This document shows, piece by piece, positions 52,801-63,456 of a stretch of 64,000 bases of DNA. Numbering within the stretch: position 1 is the stretch's first letter; every line of letters starts with the position of its first letter. Location of the stretch: positions 118,685 through 182,684 of the forward strand of contig RDEW01000051.1 of assembly GCA_011109175.1 (NCBI GenBank), written 5' to 3'. This stretch comes from Dicyema japonicum (taxonomy: Eukaryota; Dicyemida; Rhombozoa; Dicyemidae). The notes under the pieces are model-generated. The model searched no databases, was not told where the DNA came from, and saw nothing but the letters and a program-made list of their open reading frames with translations. The position numbers were made by a program, and so were the translations under genes.

Positions 52801-55143
52801 TCAGCCAGGCAGATTGCCTCGATTAGGCCAAGCGACTCGGAGATCCCACGCTTAAGAAAATTCTCTACTACACAAGAAAGGGAACTCAAATATTTCTGAC
52901 ATGGGGTCAAAGCTTTTAGAATTCAAAAAAGTTAAAACCTGTTAAAGAAGAACAAAGTATGTCAGCAACATCAATTAGTGCTCCACTTTGAAGTGCCGAT
53001 TCAAACCACTCAAGCGATTCATTTTCAACCCAATCAAGCATAGACTGTCCCATGATCGACTTTAGCACCAAGCTAAAGACGGGCAAATAAAAGTCAGCAG
53101 TCTTCTCCAAAACAACAAAATTTGACTAAAAATAACAAAAAAACAACTTTCTTGAAAAAACCGTCGAAAATGATTCTACATTGCATCAAAGCAGTCAACC
53201 CCAGAATAATACTCACAAATTTCTCAGCGGAACCCTTATGGAGTCTCACTTGGTCTCCAAGTCCAATAAAGGAACCACCACCAATATATCCCCAAATAGA
53301 AGAAACAAAGTCATCGCAATCAAATATCTCAGAAAGGGGGAGTCCACTCTTCACAACCAAATCTGCCAGGCTCAATCTGTGTTCCCACACATCTTCGCCC
53401 ACAAGAGTTTTTTTCAGCGCCAAGCAGAAAAAAGGCACAAATTCTTGGGGTAACTCCCGAATTCCTTCACCACGCAAATAATGAGGCCCACGTGTGGTGA
53501 TAGCGGAGACAAACTTTTCCTTAGAATCGATCAAATCATATTTTATAGCAGAAAAAAATTCACATAAAATCTCGGAAATTTTGGATTTTTCAATTTCTCC
53601 TTTTTCCCACTCAGCCAGTAGAAAATCAAGCAAAAGTTGAAGGAACTCAAAATTACGCAAAACCGAGAAATCCTTGGTCACGGAACTTTCAACAACTTCC
53701 TTGACAGCTGCTTTTGTGAGCTCCAATTCGACGGAGTCTGACTTTAGCATCATTTTTGACACAAAAATGAAAATCGACATCAAAAAACAAGCATTTTTAG
53801 GACTCTGACTAGATAGACGCAATCTGGACTAAAAGACTGCCAAACCCAACAAAACAGGAATCAAAAAGCTCCCGCTGAAAGTGCATCTCACAGGGATTTT
53901 CGAATGACTTCAAGATGAAGGGGATATTCGCGTAAAAGTGGTCAGCGAGGTATTCGGTTCTCAGAACCCTGAGGATCTTTGGTTTCACAGTCCTGTTGAA
54001 GTCCACGGAGTCCCAGCAACGACTGGAGACCTTCCAGAGGACAGAACAGGCTTTCCACGCCGCAGTCTGCACGGAAAGCGGGAAATTTCCGAGTTTTGAG
54101 TAGAAGAAGGGGCAGATTCTCCCAATCGAGTCGTCCGTGAGTGAACCCTCATAGGCGAGTAAAATCCCACTTAGCAGCCGCAAAATCGCCAGAATCTGCT
54201 ATTTTCAGTAAAACTACCAGCTCTTCGTCAGTCGTGGACAAATGTGACCAAAACTGGGCAGATTCAACCAATTCTGAGATAAACGGCCAACAAGTCTCCT
54301 TGACATGTGTTATCATAAAATCCACGACATACAGCGACTGAGTCAGCGGAATCAGACGGCCATCACAACTATCCTTTCTCCTAAAATAAATAAAATTAAT
54401 ATAAAATGGCAATTTAACTAAAAACGTACTTTACCGCCACATTCGAGACAAAAATGAAGGAAAAAAGCGACTGGAGGAAAAAAGGAAAAATACTTTAAAA
54501 ATATTTGGCGCCATTTTATTAAAAAAGATCTCCTGCTTTTCAGGCTTTATGAAGCTGTCGAAGGCCTCACGTGCTTTAATGGAAACGGAAAGGGAATGAT
54601 CGAAGAGTCCTCTCAGCCAGGAGGCGAGAAGGATGTTCCCGGTGTTATGGGTACTAACTTGGTCTTCCTTTACTCCAAGCCCGATCAGATGAGCCCCCCG
54701 TTTACCGAGTTGGTTGAAGATATGACCGTTCAGCTGATGGGCTTTCTTGCGGACCTCCAGTGAAGGGTCCTTGAAGTAAAAAACAGTATAAACAGAGGAA
54801 AGTCGTGGGAAAAGAGTTGCCCAAGCGAGAGAGACTGACTCTGTCCTTTCTTCGTCACTGCAAAGATCTATTAGTTCGTCTAATCCTTGATTTTGGTGAC
54901 GGGATCTTTCTTGAAAATCTTCCTTATTGTCAGAGAGGCTGCTTCCGCTGGAAACGTATCCAGACAGCTGTGTTTTAAGGCATCGAGGGTTGCTGTAGAT
55001 GGAAGAAGAGCAGTGGAGGTGCTTGGGTTCCTTTTCTGAAGATATTCAGCGGCCTTGTAACTAGTAGCCATCTAATTTTATATTATCGCTTATACCTGGG
55101 GTCGACCTTTGAGTTTATAGACTTCTTTGTTCTTCTTAGCCAT
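49881..55143 (-). CDS. LTN1: Listerin, E3 ubiquitin ligase of ribosome quality control
   Basis: The longest gene. Start ATG 55143 (MAKKNKEVYKLKGRPQ), a 24-nt intron (55072-55095), then AAEYLQKR and LTIRKIFKKDPVTKIK, LDELIDLC, LEVRKKAHQLNGHIFNQLGK, the LTN1 N-terminal domain in order. Many short exons encode long alpha-helical (HEAT-like) sequence. Placed introns are 22-27 nt, e.g. before ILAILRLLSG, SRLRLSSQSP and SNFVVLEKTA. The C-terminus is a RING: CSICYQTNDP, FKCQVCRNKFHTTC, a 27-nt intron, TKWFTANNSVNCPMCRQPM, stop 49881-49883; listerin RINGs end the same way. It marks nascent chains on stalled 60S subunits for degradation. One base is missing near 54885 (GGG read as GG); the frame is otherwise continuous as far as I can follow. 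About 1,500 residues, close to other listerins. Confidence 0.92.
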
Positions 55144-55299
55144 TGGCACACAAAGGTTTGAGTTTAATTTTGAATTAGGTATTTTTATCTTATTAATTTA
55201 TTTAATTTAATTTTAATTTACTAAACTTTGAGAAATTGGGAAAGAAAATTAATAAGTCTTAATGCTCTATGATCTTTACTTCCAACAGAAGATTGACTT
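55144..55299. promoter_or_regulatory. Upstream region of listerin
   Basis: AT-rich spacer between listerin and repeats; presumably contains its promoter. No specific element seen. Confidence 0.25.
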
Positions 55300-55375
55300 C
55301 CCCACTCGCTTGAAGGGGTTTCCACAACTTCATGTAATGGACGTCTTACCCTTTATGCTGATTCCGGATGGACTA
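55300..55375 (+). repeat. SINE1 middle fragment (plus)
   Basis: CCCCACTCGCTTGAAGGGGT, TTCCACAACTTCATGTAATG and CTGATTCCGGATGGACTA. A LINE tail continues directly after it. Confidence 0.6.
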
Positions 55376-55795
55376 ATGACCTTCAGCAAACATAATCTCC
55401 TCTTCCCAGCGAAAACTAAACTTCATAAAAAAGCTACTTGGATACTACAAGAGATGGTTCACCCAACAGTAGATCATCTCTACTACCAATATATACTTCC
55501 ATCAATCAGTTACTGCTGCGCGGCATGGGGTACTAACACATCTCACACCAACCTAAAGAAACTAAACTAACACATCTCCTCGTCATTAAAGCCAACCCCG
55601 TTCGAGGAACTCGTGAGGAGAATGGGAGCTCAGCCAAAACCCTCAAACTTCCGAAAAGTTATTCGTCCATACAAGAATTGCGTCGGCACTCTGGAGGAAC
55701 ACCGAGGAAAAATGAGGCGGCTGCTCAAGGGGGCCGGGATCACCTGACGGTCCCTATTTTCCTTTGTTTTTGTCTGTGATTCTTGGTTTTTAAAT
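55376..55795 (+). pseudogene. LINE C-terminus and 3' end (plus)
   Basis: LYYQYILPSISYCCAAWGTN (family FIEPSISYACAAWG), TPFEELVRRMGAQPKPSNFR, EEHRGKMRRLLKGAGIT, then GGGATCACCTGACGGTCCC, TGTGATTCTTGGTTTTTAAA. Same family as the tails at 7015 and 57300. Confidence 0.75.
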
Positions 55796-57115
55796 TAAAA
55801 AATAAGTGACTAATTCATGAATTTAAATCCCTCAAGGCCATATACGGCACAGAACTAAAAAAATATTCATATTTGTGTTTAGTTTTAAAATCATTTAAAA
55901 TCAAAATTGAACAGCTGACGTGGTTCATTGCTACAAATGCCTTTGTCGATTTATCGGGGTCTTTGATCTTCATTAATTGCTTGATCTAACCGACTCAGTT
56001 TCCTAAAATTCTTGACTGACTCTATGATCAGTCATAAATATCATCTTCAAAGAAATGGACCTTTATTCATAAATCGATCACGTGAGCATTCGTGATCTGT
56101 TTTAGTAATGCAAATATATGGCATAATTAACCCACAATTTCATTCATCTATTGAAAGGTGAGTCCTTAATTAGAAGAGCTTGAAGCATCTACCAAATAGT
56201 CGCTTGGTAGTGGCAATGGGATGAGCACCAAGCTAACTCTTTCAGATTTCTTTGATAAGATAACATAGCGACTTTACTATGCTGTGGTCACGAAATAGTA
56301 CGTGCAATTCGAGAAACTAACAACGTCACTATTTTCCGTTTACTCCCTAGTCCGTCAAAGTCCTCCCCCTCTCTGAGACGTTTCCTAATCTTTAGAAGTT
56401 CCTGTTCAGCAACATCGGCAAAGTGGTACTTGATCGTCAACTGAATCGGAGAGAATCAGAGGAGACGTCTCCGGTGGCCACGTTAGGAGGGACTTCCTGC
56501 TTCATTCTCAATACATTCCCAAAGAGCCTCCATCGATCTTCCGTGATTTCGACCACCGCCGTGCATCATGTCTACCCATATGGGCCATTGTGGGTACCAT
56601 TCCAGTGGATTAGAAAAGGAGTAGATTTCTTCGGATGCAGGGATGGGCGGGTACCATTCCTATGACAGGCGGATCAATTAATTTAATGAAGGTATCGAGC
56701 AGAACAAGAGAGTTTCCTCTTAGACTACAGTCTCTAACTCATCTTTGGCGGTATTGCTCTTCCCGTTGTTGATGTGAATCACTCAGCTGAAGACACTTTT
56801 CTCGTTAACAAAGTGAGAGAGACCATTTTCTGGATGCTGACCAGTCACTGAGAGTCATCTGAGACAGATGGTCCACGTGGAAGTTGTCGAATTATAATTG
56901 AGAATTAAAGTGTCAGTAAAAAGAGAATCCCCGTCCACCTTACTTACAAACACACACGTCATTCCCCCTCTTTAGATTGAACCGAGAGATTCTTAAACCA
57001 AAAAATGTCAAAGTCCCACTGTCGAATCCGGAGACTTAAATCACAGAAAGACAAATAGTTCCAAGCACACACGAGTCCATCCAAAGAAATAGTTGTTAAA
57101 ACCCCAAAAGAAATG
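55796..57115. other. No gene; LINE C-terminal remnant near 56440-56560 (minus)
   Basis: On the minus strand RRLFGNVLRMKQEVPPNVAT resembles the RRWLGHVLRM box common at LINE C-termini. Otherwise no recognisable features; three CACGTG near 56081, 56874 and 57555. Confidence 0.35.
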
Positions 57116-57210
57116 ATGCAATGTAAAAAAGGGAGAGCAAATGATCCTTTACAAAGCGATCTCGCCATTGATCGCCTCCTGAGAAAGGTGGTTCATGACG
57201 CCATGGTAGA
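57116..57210 (-). repeat. SINE1 fragment (minus)
   Basis: GGGAGAGCAAATGATCC and TTCATGACGCCATGGTAG on the plus strand are the reverse of the family middle. Confidence 0.45.
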
Positions 57211-57299
57211 TGATCAAGAAAGCAACAGAACATAGGGAAAAGAACCCCCTACTATGCAGATACCCGGAGAAAGGAACCCAGGACAATTTATTTACGTAT

Positions 57300-57690
57300 G
57301 ACATCCAAACTCAAAACAATCTTATTTTTTTATTTTAAAACCAAGAATCACCGACAGAATAAAAGGGAGTGGTGGCGTCAGCCTCATTAAGCACCACCTC
57401 ATCTTTTCTCATGTTCCTCCCAAGAGCCGACAAACTTCCTGTATGGATGATCCACTTTCCGCAAATTTGGGGGTTTCAAAAGGGTTCCCGTTCTCCTCAA
57501 AAGTTCCCCGAACAGAGTTAGCATTAGTGGCGAGGAGAACCTTTGTAGGGGCCACGTGACTACTTTTTGGAAGCAATTGATTCTCTTTAGGTTTGTGCCC
57601 CATGCCACACAGGAGTAGCTGATTGTTGGTTGTATGTATTGCGTATAAAGATGATTTAATGTTGCCCATGATCCAACCAAATAGAAAAAG
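57300..57690 (-). pseudogene. LINE C-terminus and 3' end (minus)
   Basis: HLYTQYIQPTISYSCVAWGT, LKRINCFQKV, RKFVGSWEEHEKR, then TCGGTGATTCTTGGTTTTA. Related to the 55376 copy; the two differ by frame changes. Confidence 0.7.
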
Positions 57691-57798
57691 GTAGACTAAA
57701 TTAAATTTATTGAACCAGAAGGATCAATTTAAATTATTTAAATTTAAAATTAAATTTAACGAATAAATAATTTTAAATAATAAATTTTATTCCGTCTC

Positions 57799-59182
57799 AT
57801 GTACTCGAAGAAGTAATTAGCTAATTCACTTAAACAGGCACCGAAATCGTCTAAACGAGAACATTCTTCCCCAGTATATAATGGAGATGATGGAATGCAA
57901 AGATTCGTTCTACAAATTACTCGAATTGGAGAGGAAATTAGAAGGACTTATAAAACGGAAAAAACTCGAAATTGCGAAGCCGTAAAAGGACTAATAAGTA
58001 ATTTGTAATTTTATTTGGAAAAATTCCACTTTGCGAGTATTTTTGACCTCAATTTTCACGCCGGCGATGAATTCGAGAGAGTATGGGGAAGTTTCTGTAC
58101 CCAGCTGGGTTTTGAAGATTGAAGGTCAGCTAGTGGACGTTTTCTTTTACGAATTAAAGTTCTAGGTCAAAAATATAACCCAAGAGGTTCCAAATAAACT
58201 AAAAATGTCGACTTTTATAAAGAGTTTGGTCGTGGAGCTAGACCGAGAGCAATATGGTCCAGAAAACCACCTCTTTGAATGGAACAGAGTACAAAATTGT
58301 GAAGAAACTGAGGATTTCAGATTAGTCGGCCAGGAAACTGTGATGTAGCCTGTAAAATCTACATTTCTCTCAACAACGAGTTGCCACGTCAAACTAATTT
58401 TTTAGCCGCCTAAATTCAAACCTGAGAGAAGACTCGCCAACCTAATAGGAATTTTTTCTCCCAGCACACGCACAGTGATAATCGCAGCTTTGTGGCAGTA
58501 CATCAAAACTAACAAACTACAGATCATTCAGACCGGTACCACATCAACTGTGATGCTGGATTTCACAAAGTTTAGTCTTTTGACTCTGTAGGTCTTTGGG
58601 TCAAAAGAATGCCGTTCGACGAGCTCTCCAGTCGTGTTCAGAAATTGCTGACTCCAGCGGACCCATTTGTCCTCAACTTTGTAATAAAGTAGGATTTTGA
58701 TGGATTTTGTAGGACTGATCTACGAACTCCTGTGAATCGCTCGTATTTTGATATTCCCGTGGAAATTGTTCATGAGGTTGATCATTCTAGAACTGCGAGG
58801 ACGTTGAGAAAAGAAGACTTTCCTGATGACTGGGGACTTTCAGAGACGGTTGGAGGAATATGATGACACTGTATCACGTGGTCTGAATCATAGATCCACA
58901 ATCTGATAGAAGAGATCAGTCTTTCGAGGATCAGTTATGAGTTTTACAAATTTTCTGAGAATCCGGTCAAATTTATGTTCAAGTGGCTGTCCTCGCAGTC
59001 CAAGGATTTTGAGGTAGCGGATTGGAGTATTTTAGGTTGTTCTCCGGTTCGGAGGAATGTGGAGAATGAACGGCTCAGAGTTTTACTACCAGGATTGGAT
59101 TCCGGAGGCTGTGGGACGATATTTCTTCAATAAGGTTCAAAAGGAGATCTTGGATTTTGATAAAAATGTCGGAAATAAGTGA
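57799..59182 (+). CDS. SMARCD: SMARCD/BAF60 subunit of SWI/SNF
   Basis: Start ATG 57799, stop TGA 59180-59182. Several tiny exons; placed introns are 25 nt (57813-57837), 27, 22, 24, 45 and 22 nt. Matches in order: [12 protein letters not shown] (family DKILPQRIRELV), [102 protein letters not shown] (SWIB domain), [43 protein letters not shown] and [23 protein letters not shown]60 links the remodeller to transcription factors. Bases appear missing near 58326, 58521 and 58603 (all in short runs), and the joins at about 57985-58040 and 58390 are unsettled, so a few boundaries are provisional. Total length fits the conserved two thirds of SMARCD. Confidence 0.88.
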
Positions 59183-59446
59183 TTTTGTTTTTTAATAATT
59201 TTTGCTTAATATTATTTTCTGAGTTTTTTTGGGAAGTAGTCGAGTTGACTTGCTAGCTGTGAGATCTCTCTGACGAGTAGCCCTGTGGGGGTACATATAT
59301 AATTGGTGATGTATAGGAATATAGTCGAAACTCAAATGTTCTTGCTTCTTCGAGGACTATCGGGAGGATTTCATCGGTCGTCCACAGAATCGGGGATCGT
59401 CAAGACAAAAAATCCTTTATACTCATAACGTGTCCGAAAAGTCTCC
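59183..59446. other. Intergenic
   Basis: SMARCD 3' flank; nothing recognised. Confidence 0.25.
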
Positions 59447-59454
59447 ATCTAGCA

Positions 59455-60403
59455 CAGAGCTTTTCAAAAAATAATTCTCGCGGCACACTAATTGTAAAAA
59501 AAATAATCCACGGCACACATTAAAAAATAAAAAAATTAAATTTTTTAAGATGTGTAAAACTAAGTACAAAAATTGGTAATTTAATGCCCAAATTTTTATT
59601 AATAAAAAAATGAATTCTTAATTATTATTGTTTTTTGTATATATCATCAATATCAGGTCGAATGGTTGACAAAGGCACTCGCATTTCAGCACAAATCCGA
59701 CGAGAAACAGTATTATCTGACAAGGTATCTTCATTATTTTTTTGTTCATATTTATGAACAAACATAGTCCGAGCATAATACGACAAGCAGGGATTATCAA
59801 GTTTTCGCCAATATTGTGAGGTTTTAGTTGTTTTGCTATCACTTCTGAGATCAGGTTGAATTATTTCAATGATTCCTTTGTGTTTAAAAAAGTTTCACTG
59901 AACATCAGATCTACGATTCATAGTAAAAAACTAAATAATACTTAAGTTTTTTTTTCAAATGGATAAAATAATCCACAGATTTTTCGGAATAGTCCGGATG
60001 CTTGGAAGTAAAATGTCTCTTTTGTTTGCTAGGAACCATAGCATCACTTGCCAAAACTTCCATGCAAATTAGACATTGAGGTAGTTTATTTTTATCTTTG
60101 CATATAAATCCAAATGACAAATAAGAATCTTTATAAGAACGACGAACTGATTTACCCATAAGCACGTTGATGCGCACGTTATTAAAAATTAATAAATAAT
60201 GGTTAACCAATGTAAATGTCATTTAATGTATAATAAAAAATAATTATTTTAATTTTAGTAATTATTTTAATTCGTTTATCTTTTTAAATTAATTAGGTCA
60301 AAATGTATATAAATTTATTCAAATTTGTATTTGGCAGGCGGCACACTAGAAATTGTCTTGCGGCACACTTAGTGTGCCGCGGCACACCATTTGACAACCT
60401 CTG
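59455..60403 (-). mobile_element. Short hAT element (ZBED5/FAM200 type) with perfect 8-bp duplication
   Basis: Left end CAGAGCTTTTCAAAA then GCGGCACACTAA; right end, inward, CAGAGGTTGTCAAATGG then GCGGCACACTAA. ATCTAGCA flanks it exactly on both sides (59447-59454, 60404-60411). Minus-strand coding remains: MGKSVRRSY (start 60159), YLSFGFICKDKNKLPQCLIC then ASDAMVPSKQKRHFTSKHP (BED zinc finger with C-x2-C and H-x4-H), and, past a deletion, SDNTVSRRICAEM. The catalytic part is deleted, so it is non-autonomous. 949 bp. Confidence 0.88.
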
Positions 60404-60411
60404 ATCTAGCA

Positions 60412-61560
60412 TCTATGATGTGATCGAGATTGGGGAATGGTTCTATTTGATATTCAAAAGAGCTTCACAACAACATCGTTTGCCCATTTTTGTGAAGAGG
60501 GTGCAACTTTTTCGAGTCGGCCTCTGTACAGTGCATTAGTAGCACAGGTTTGACACCGCGTTGTACAAGCATAGTCTCGTTTTCGTCCTTTGTCTACAAG
60601 CCAGGTTTTCCTGAGTTTTTGCATTTCTGTGTTTTCTCTTTACAATGTCTTCTTGATGTCCTAGGAGGGTGCATAACTTCTTGACCCAACGTCAGATTTT
60701 GTTAGTCCTTGACTCTCCCTTTTGAGTTCAGTCACCTCCATAAGAAACCCTCCATCTCAGACTGGATTCCAACTGGTGGATCTGATTAAGCTGATTACTC
60801 CAATAGCACTAAGAGGATTCAGGAATTATTAAATAATCAATAACTCTCTTGTTCCTCTCGAAATGAGCTTGTACAAGTTAGGTCAGACATAATTGAACCT
60901 GGGCATCGGTTCATCTGATACTTCTTTGCTTCCAAAGGTTCGCACATCCTGTTCTGTGTCCAAGAAGGAAACGAGAAGTTACATCTACATTGAGGAGATG
61001 AGGACTCTAAAGATGTGTCATAGTGGACAAGAGATACGTCCCAGCTCAACTAACATCAGGCAGATAATCTTCAACCTTGAGTCCGTCACCTCTTCATAAC
61101 CACAAGAAGGAAAACAAAATCTTTCATCTACCATGAAGTGAAGTAGACATTTCGTCTAACAAAGGTACGTCACCCCTCAACCTTCCGATCGATGACTTTC
61201 AATATTGCACGTGGAATATTGAATCCCAATGGGGGGTCTTTGGACAAAAACTTAGATGAACTTGAATCCCCGATTAACGTGACTGTGTAAAACTTCTTCA
61301 CCTCTGACGCTTCTCAATTGGATGGACCTCCAAGTACCACTTTTTCGATCTTGTGAATCACCTTCAAAGGGTTGGGAAACACTTTAGATAAAGAGATGGT
61401 CTTTGATATGTGAACTAGCATTGGACGGGAAAAACGACCAAGGAACCCATGGTATTTCTTCTCCTTGACTTGGCCTTTAATAATTCAACCGTAAATCCGA
61501 ATAATTGCGAAAATCCAGAATTTGGAAAATTAGCAAGTTTTCGTTGCTAAGTGATTAATT
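60412..61560. other. No supported gene
   Basis: Frames on both strands around 60840-61100 are not recognised. One CACGTG near 61210. Confidence 0.3.
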
Positions 61561-61589
61561 AAGATTGTTATGGACACAATTAGATCATG

Positions 61590-61770
61590 TCACTTAATGG
61601 TACAGATGTTATGTATTCTCGTGGGTTCGACCACTGACTCCCACTCGCTACTTGGTCTCATACTTTGTTCTGTTTTTTCTCTCCCCACACAATCGGTGCA
61701 GCGTCATGTGATTCACCTGTCCCAGAAGATTGGCAAGATAGGACCAAAATGATCACCTGCGTTCCTCCAA
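61590..61770 (+). repeat. SINE1 fragment (plus)
   Basis: CAGCGTCATGTGATTCACCT GTCCC, then AAAATGATCACCTGCG. 5' portion only. Confidence 0.5.
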
Positions 61771-62377
61771 TCATCTGTTACTCCTTGGAGGAATAACCAT
61801 GGGTTTGGGCTTCTTCATTCACCTGTTAAATATGAAGGGAGGTGCCTTGCTTGGATTCAACGTTTACAGATACCTTCTTAACACGAATCTGCTCAAGTCA
61901 TTGGTGTACGCATATACTGCTGAAGATTCAAAAAGGAGGAGGAATCAGTTCACCTCCAACCGGTCTCCGTTTAGACGTCTGGCATGTTCGGTCCTAGCAC
62001 AACAAAGTTTATTGGGATGTTCGTGCAGCTTGCAGAACTGAGGAAGAGCCTAGAATGACACAATGACTCTTCCAGAACATCGCGATCATGAGGAGTGACT
62101 TGCGTGTTCAATGCCAGCAGGCCAGCATAAACTTGACCGCAAATCAATGATAGGCTTCACATAAGAACAAAAAGCCGAAATAGTGTTTCAGCCCTTCCAC
62201 CGAGGAGTAGTAACGTTTCCATTGCTCATCTCAGCTTAGGCAGAACTCTCACCAAGAAGAAAAGGACAGTTATGCTGATTAATCGACTGCTAAGCCGACT
62301 CTTAAAAATCAGAATACGGCGAACTGTGACCGTTCAAATATAAATGACGAAAATAACGGTTGTAAAGAATTTTGTAA
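61771..62377. other. No supported gene
   Basis: A plus-strand frame at 61799-62041 is not recognised; 62340-62377 is AT-rich promoter-like sequence of the next gene. Confidence 0.3.
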
Positions 62378-63338
62378 ATGCGATTTTATAAATTTCTAAT
62401 TAAAAAAAAATTTAGAAAATTAATTCCAATTATAATCCTCGTATTTTAATAATTAACGAATAGTCGATTTTCCTCATTTCCTCATTTCGAGCTAAGGTCA
62501 TCTACGATTATCAGGTAAAATACAAGTTTCTGTTTGTCGTGATTTCAGGTTAAAATGAACTTGTTATTGATAGAACCAAACACGTGCAGAAAAGGAATGC
62601 CATCAGGGAAACATGGGGGGACTTGGTGCTGTTGGGAAGGATGAATTCTAAAATTGTCTTCTTCATCGGACAAAGTAAGCAAAGGGACACGTCGTCGATG
62701 ATAGAAAACGAACAAAAATTGCACAAGGACATTGTCATTAATAAAAATTTTATCGAAGATTACCTAAATTTGACACTAAAGGTTGAACAAGCACTCACGT
62801 GGGCATTGAATGAGTTCAAAGATTTTGATTACTTCGTCAAAATTGACGACGACGTCCTTTTGAATGTCGAAAATTTTGTCTTTTTTCTGCACAAAAGCAT
62901 ACCTAAAAAAATTAACTGCCAGGGTCCGCTCATATTTTGCTCAATCAACGCTTATCTGAAGCCAATAAGAGATCCCGAAAACAAGTGGTACCCTTTGTCT
63001 TATTAAGGTTTATCACTGAGGAGGAATATCCCGACTCAAGTTTCCCTGATTATTGTTCCGGACACGTGTATTTGATATCCAAGCAGGCCATCTCTCAACT
63101 TCTGAATAACTGTAGAAACCAAATCAGACTTAATTTTGACGACGTTTATTTCACCGGTAAATTACTCGGTGATTTGACAGGATTATGCCGAGTCGAAAAT
63201 AATATCCCGCTACTTGCACACCCAAAATTCGAACTTTCGAAGAATTCCAATATCTGCAAGTTTACTGACTATGCCACAAAAGTAAATCACTCCGAGGATT
63301 CTCTGAATGATTTAGTGGAGAAATTAGAAAACTGCTAA
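62378..63338 (+). CDS. Family-31 beta-1,3-glycosyltransferase (B3GALT/B3GNT type)
   Basis: Start ATG 62378: a short basic tail (MRFYKFLIKKKFRKL), then a membrane anchor continued across a 23-nt intron (PIIIL, SIFLISSF), a type II Golgi protein. Motifs in order: KYKFLFVVIS, KRNAIRETWG, KIVFFIGQSK, NFIEDYLNLTLKVEQALTWA, FVKIDDDVLLNVENF (DDD binds the metal and UDP-sugar), then a 20-nt intron inside the KW codon, ITEEEYPDSSFPDYCSGHVY and FDDVYFTGKLLG (family EDVYVG). It transfers Gal or GlcNAc in beta-1,3 linkage; donor and acceptor cannot be told. The 25-nt intron at 62549-62573 leaves the frame one base short, unless a longer intron is used. Stop TAA 63336. About 285 residues. Confidence 0.88.
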
Positions 63339-63456
63339 TAATCTCGATTTTATAGTAAATGCTCTTCCATTTTTATGAGGATCGATTAGTGGAGCGTAGA
63401 TAAGCGACTTGTGGTTTGCTAATTTTGCGGAAAATCAATTTCGTGGAGTTTAATCA

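Noticed and set aside
53122-53481. Plus-strand open frames of 90-119 codons
   Set aside because: They lie opposite a well-supported listerin exon and have no similarity; antisense shadows.
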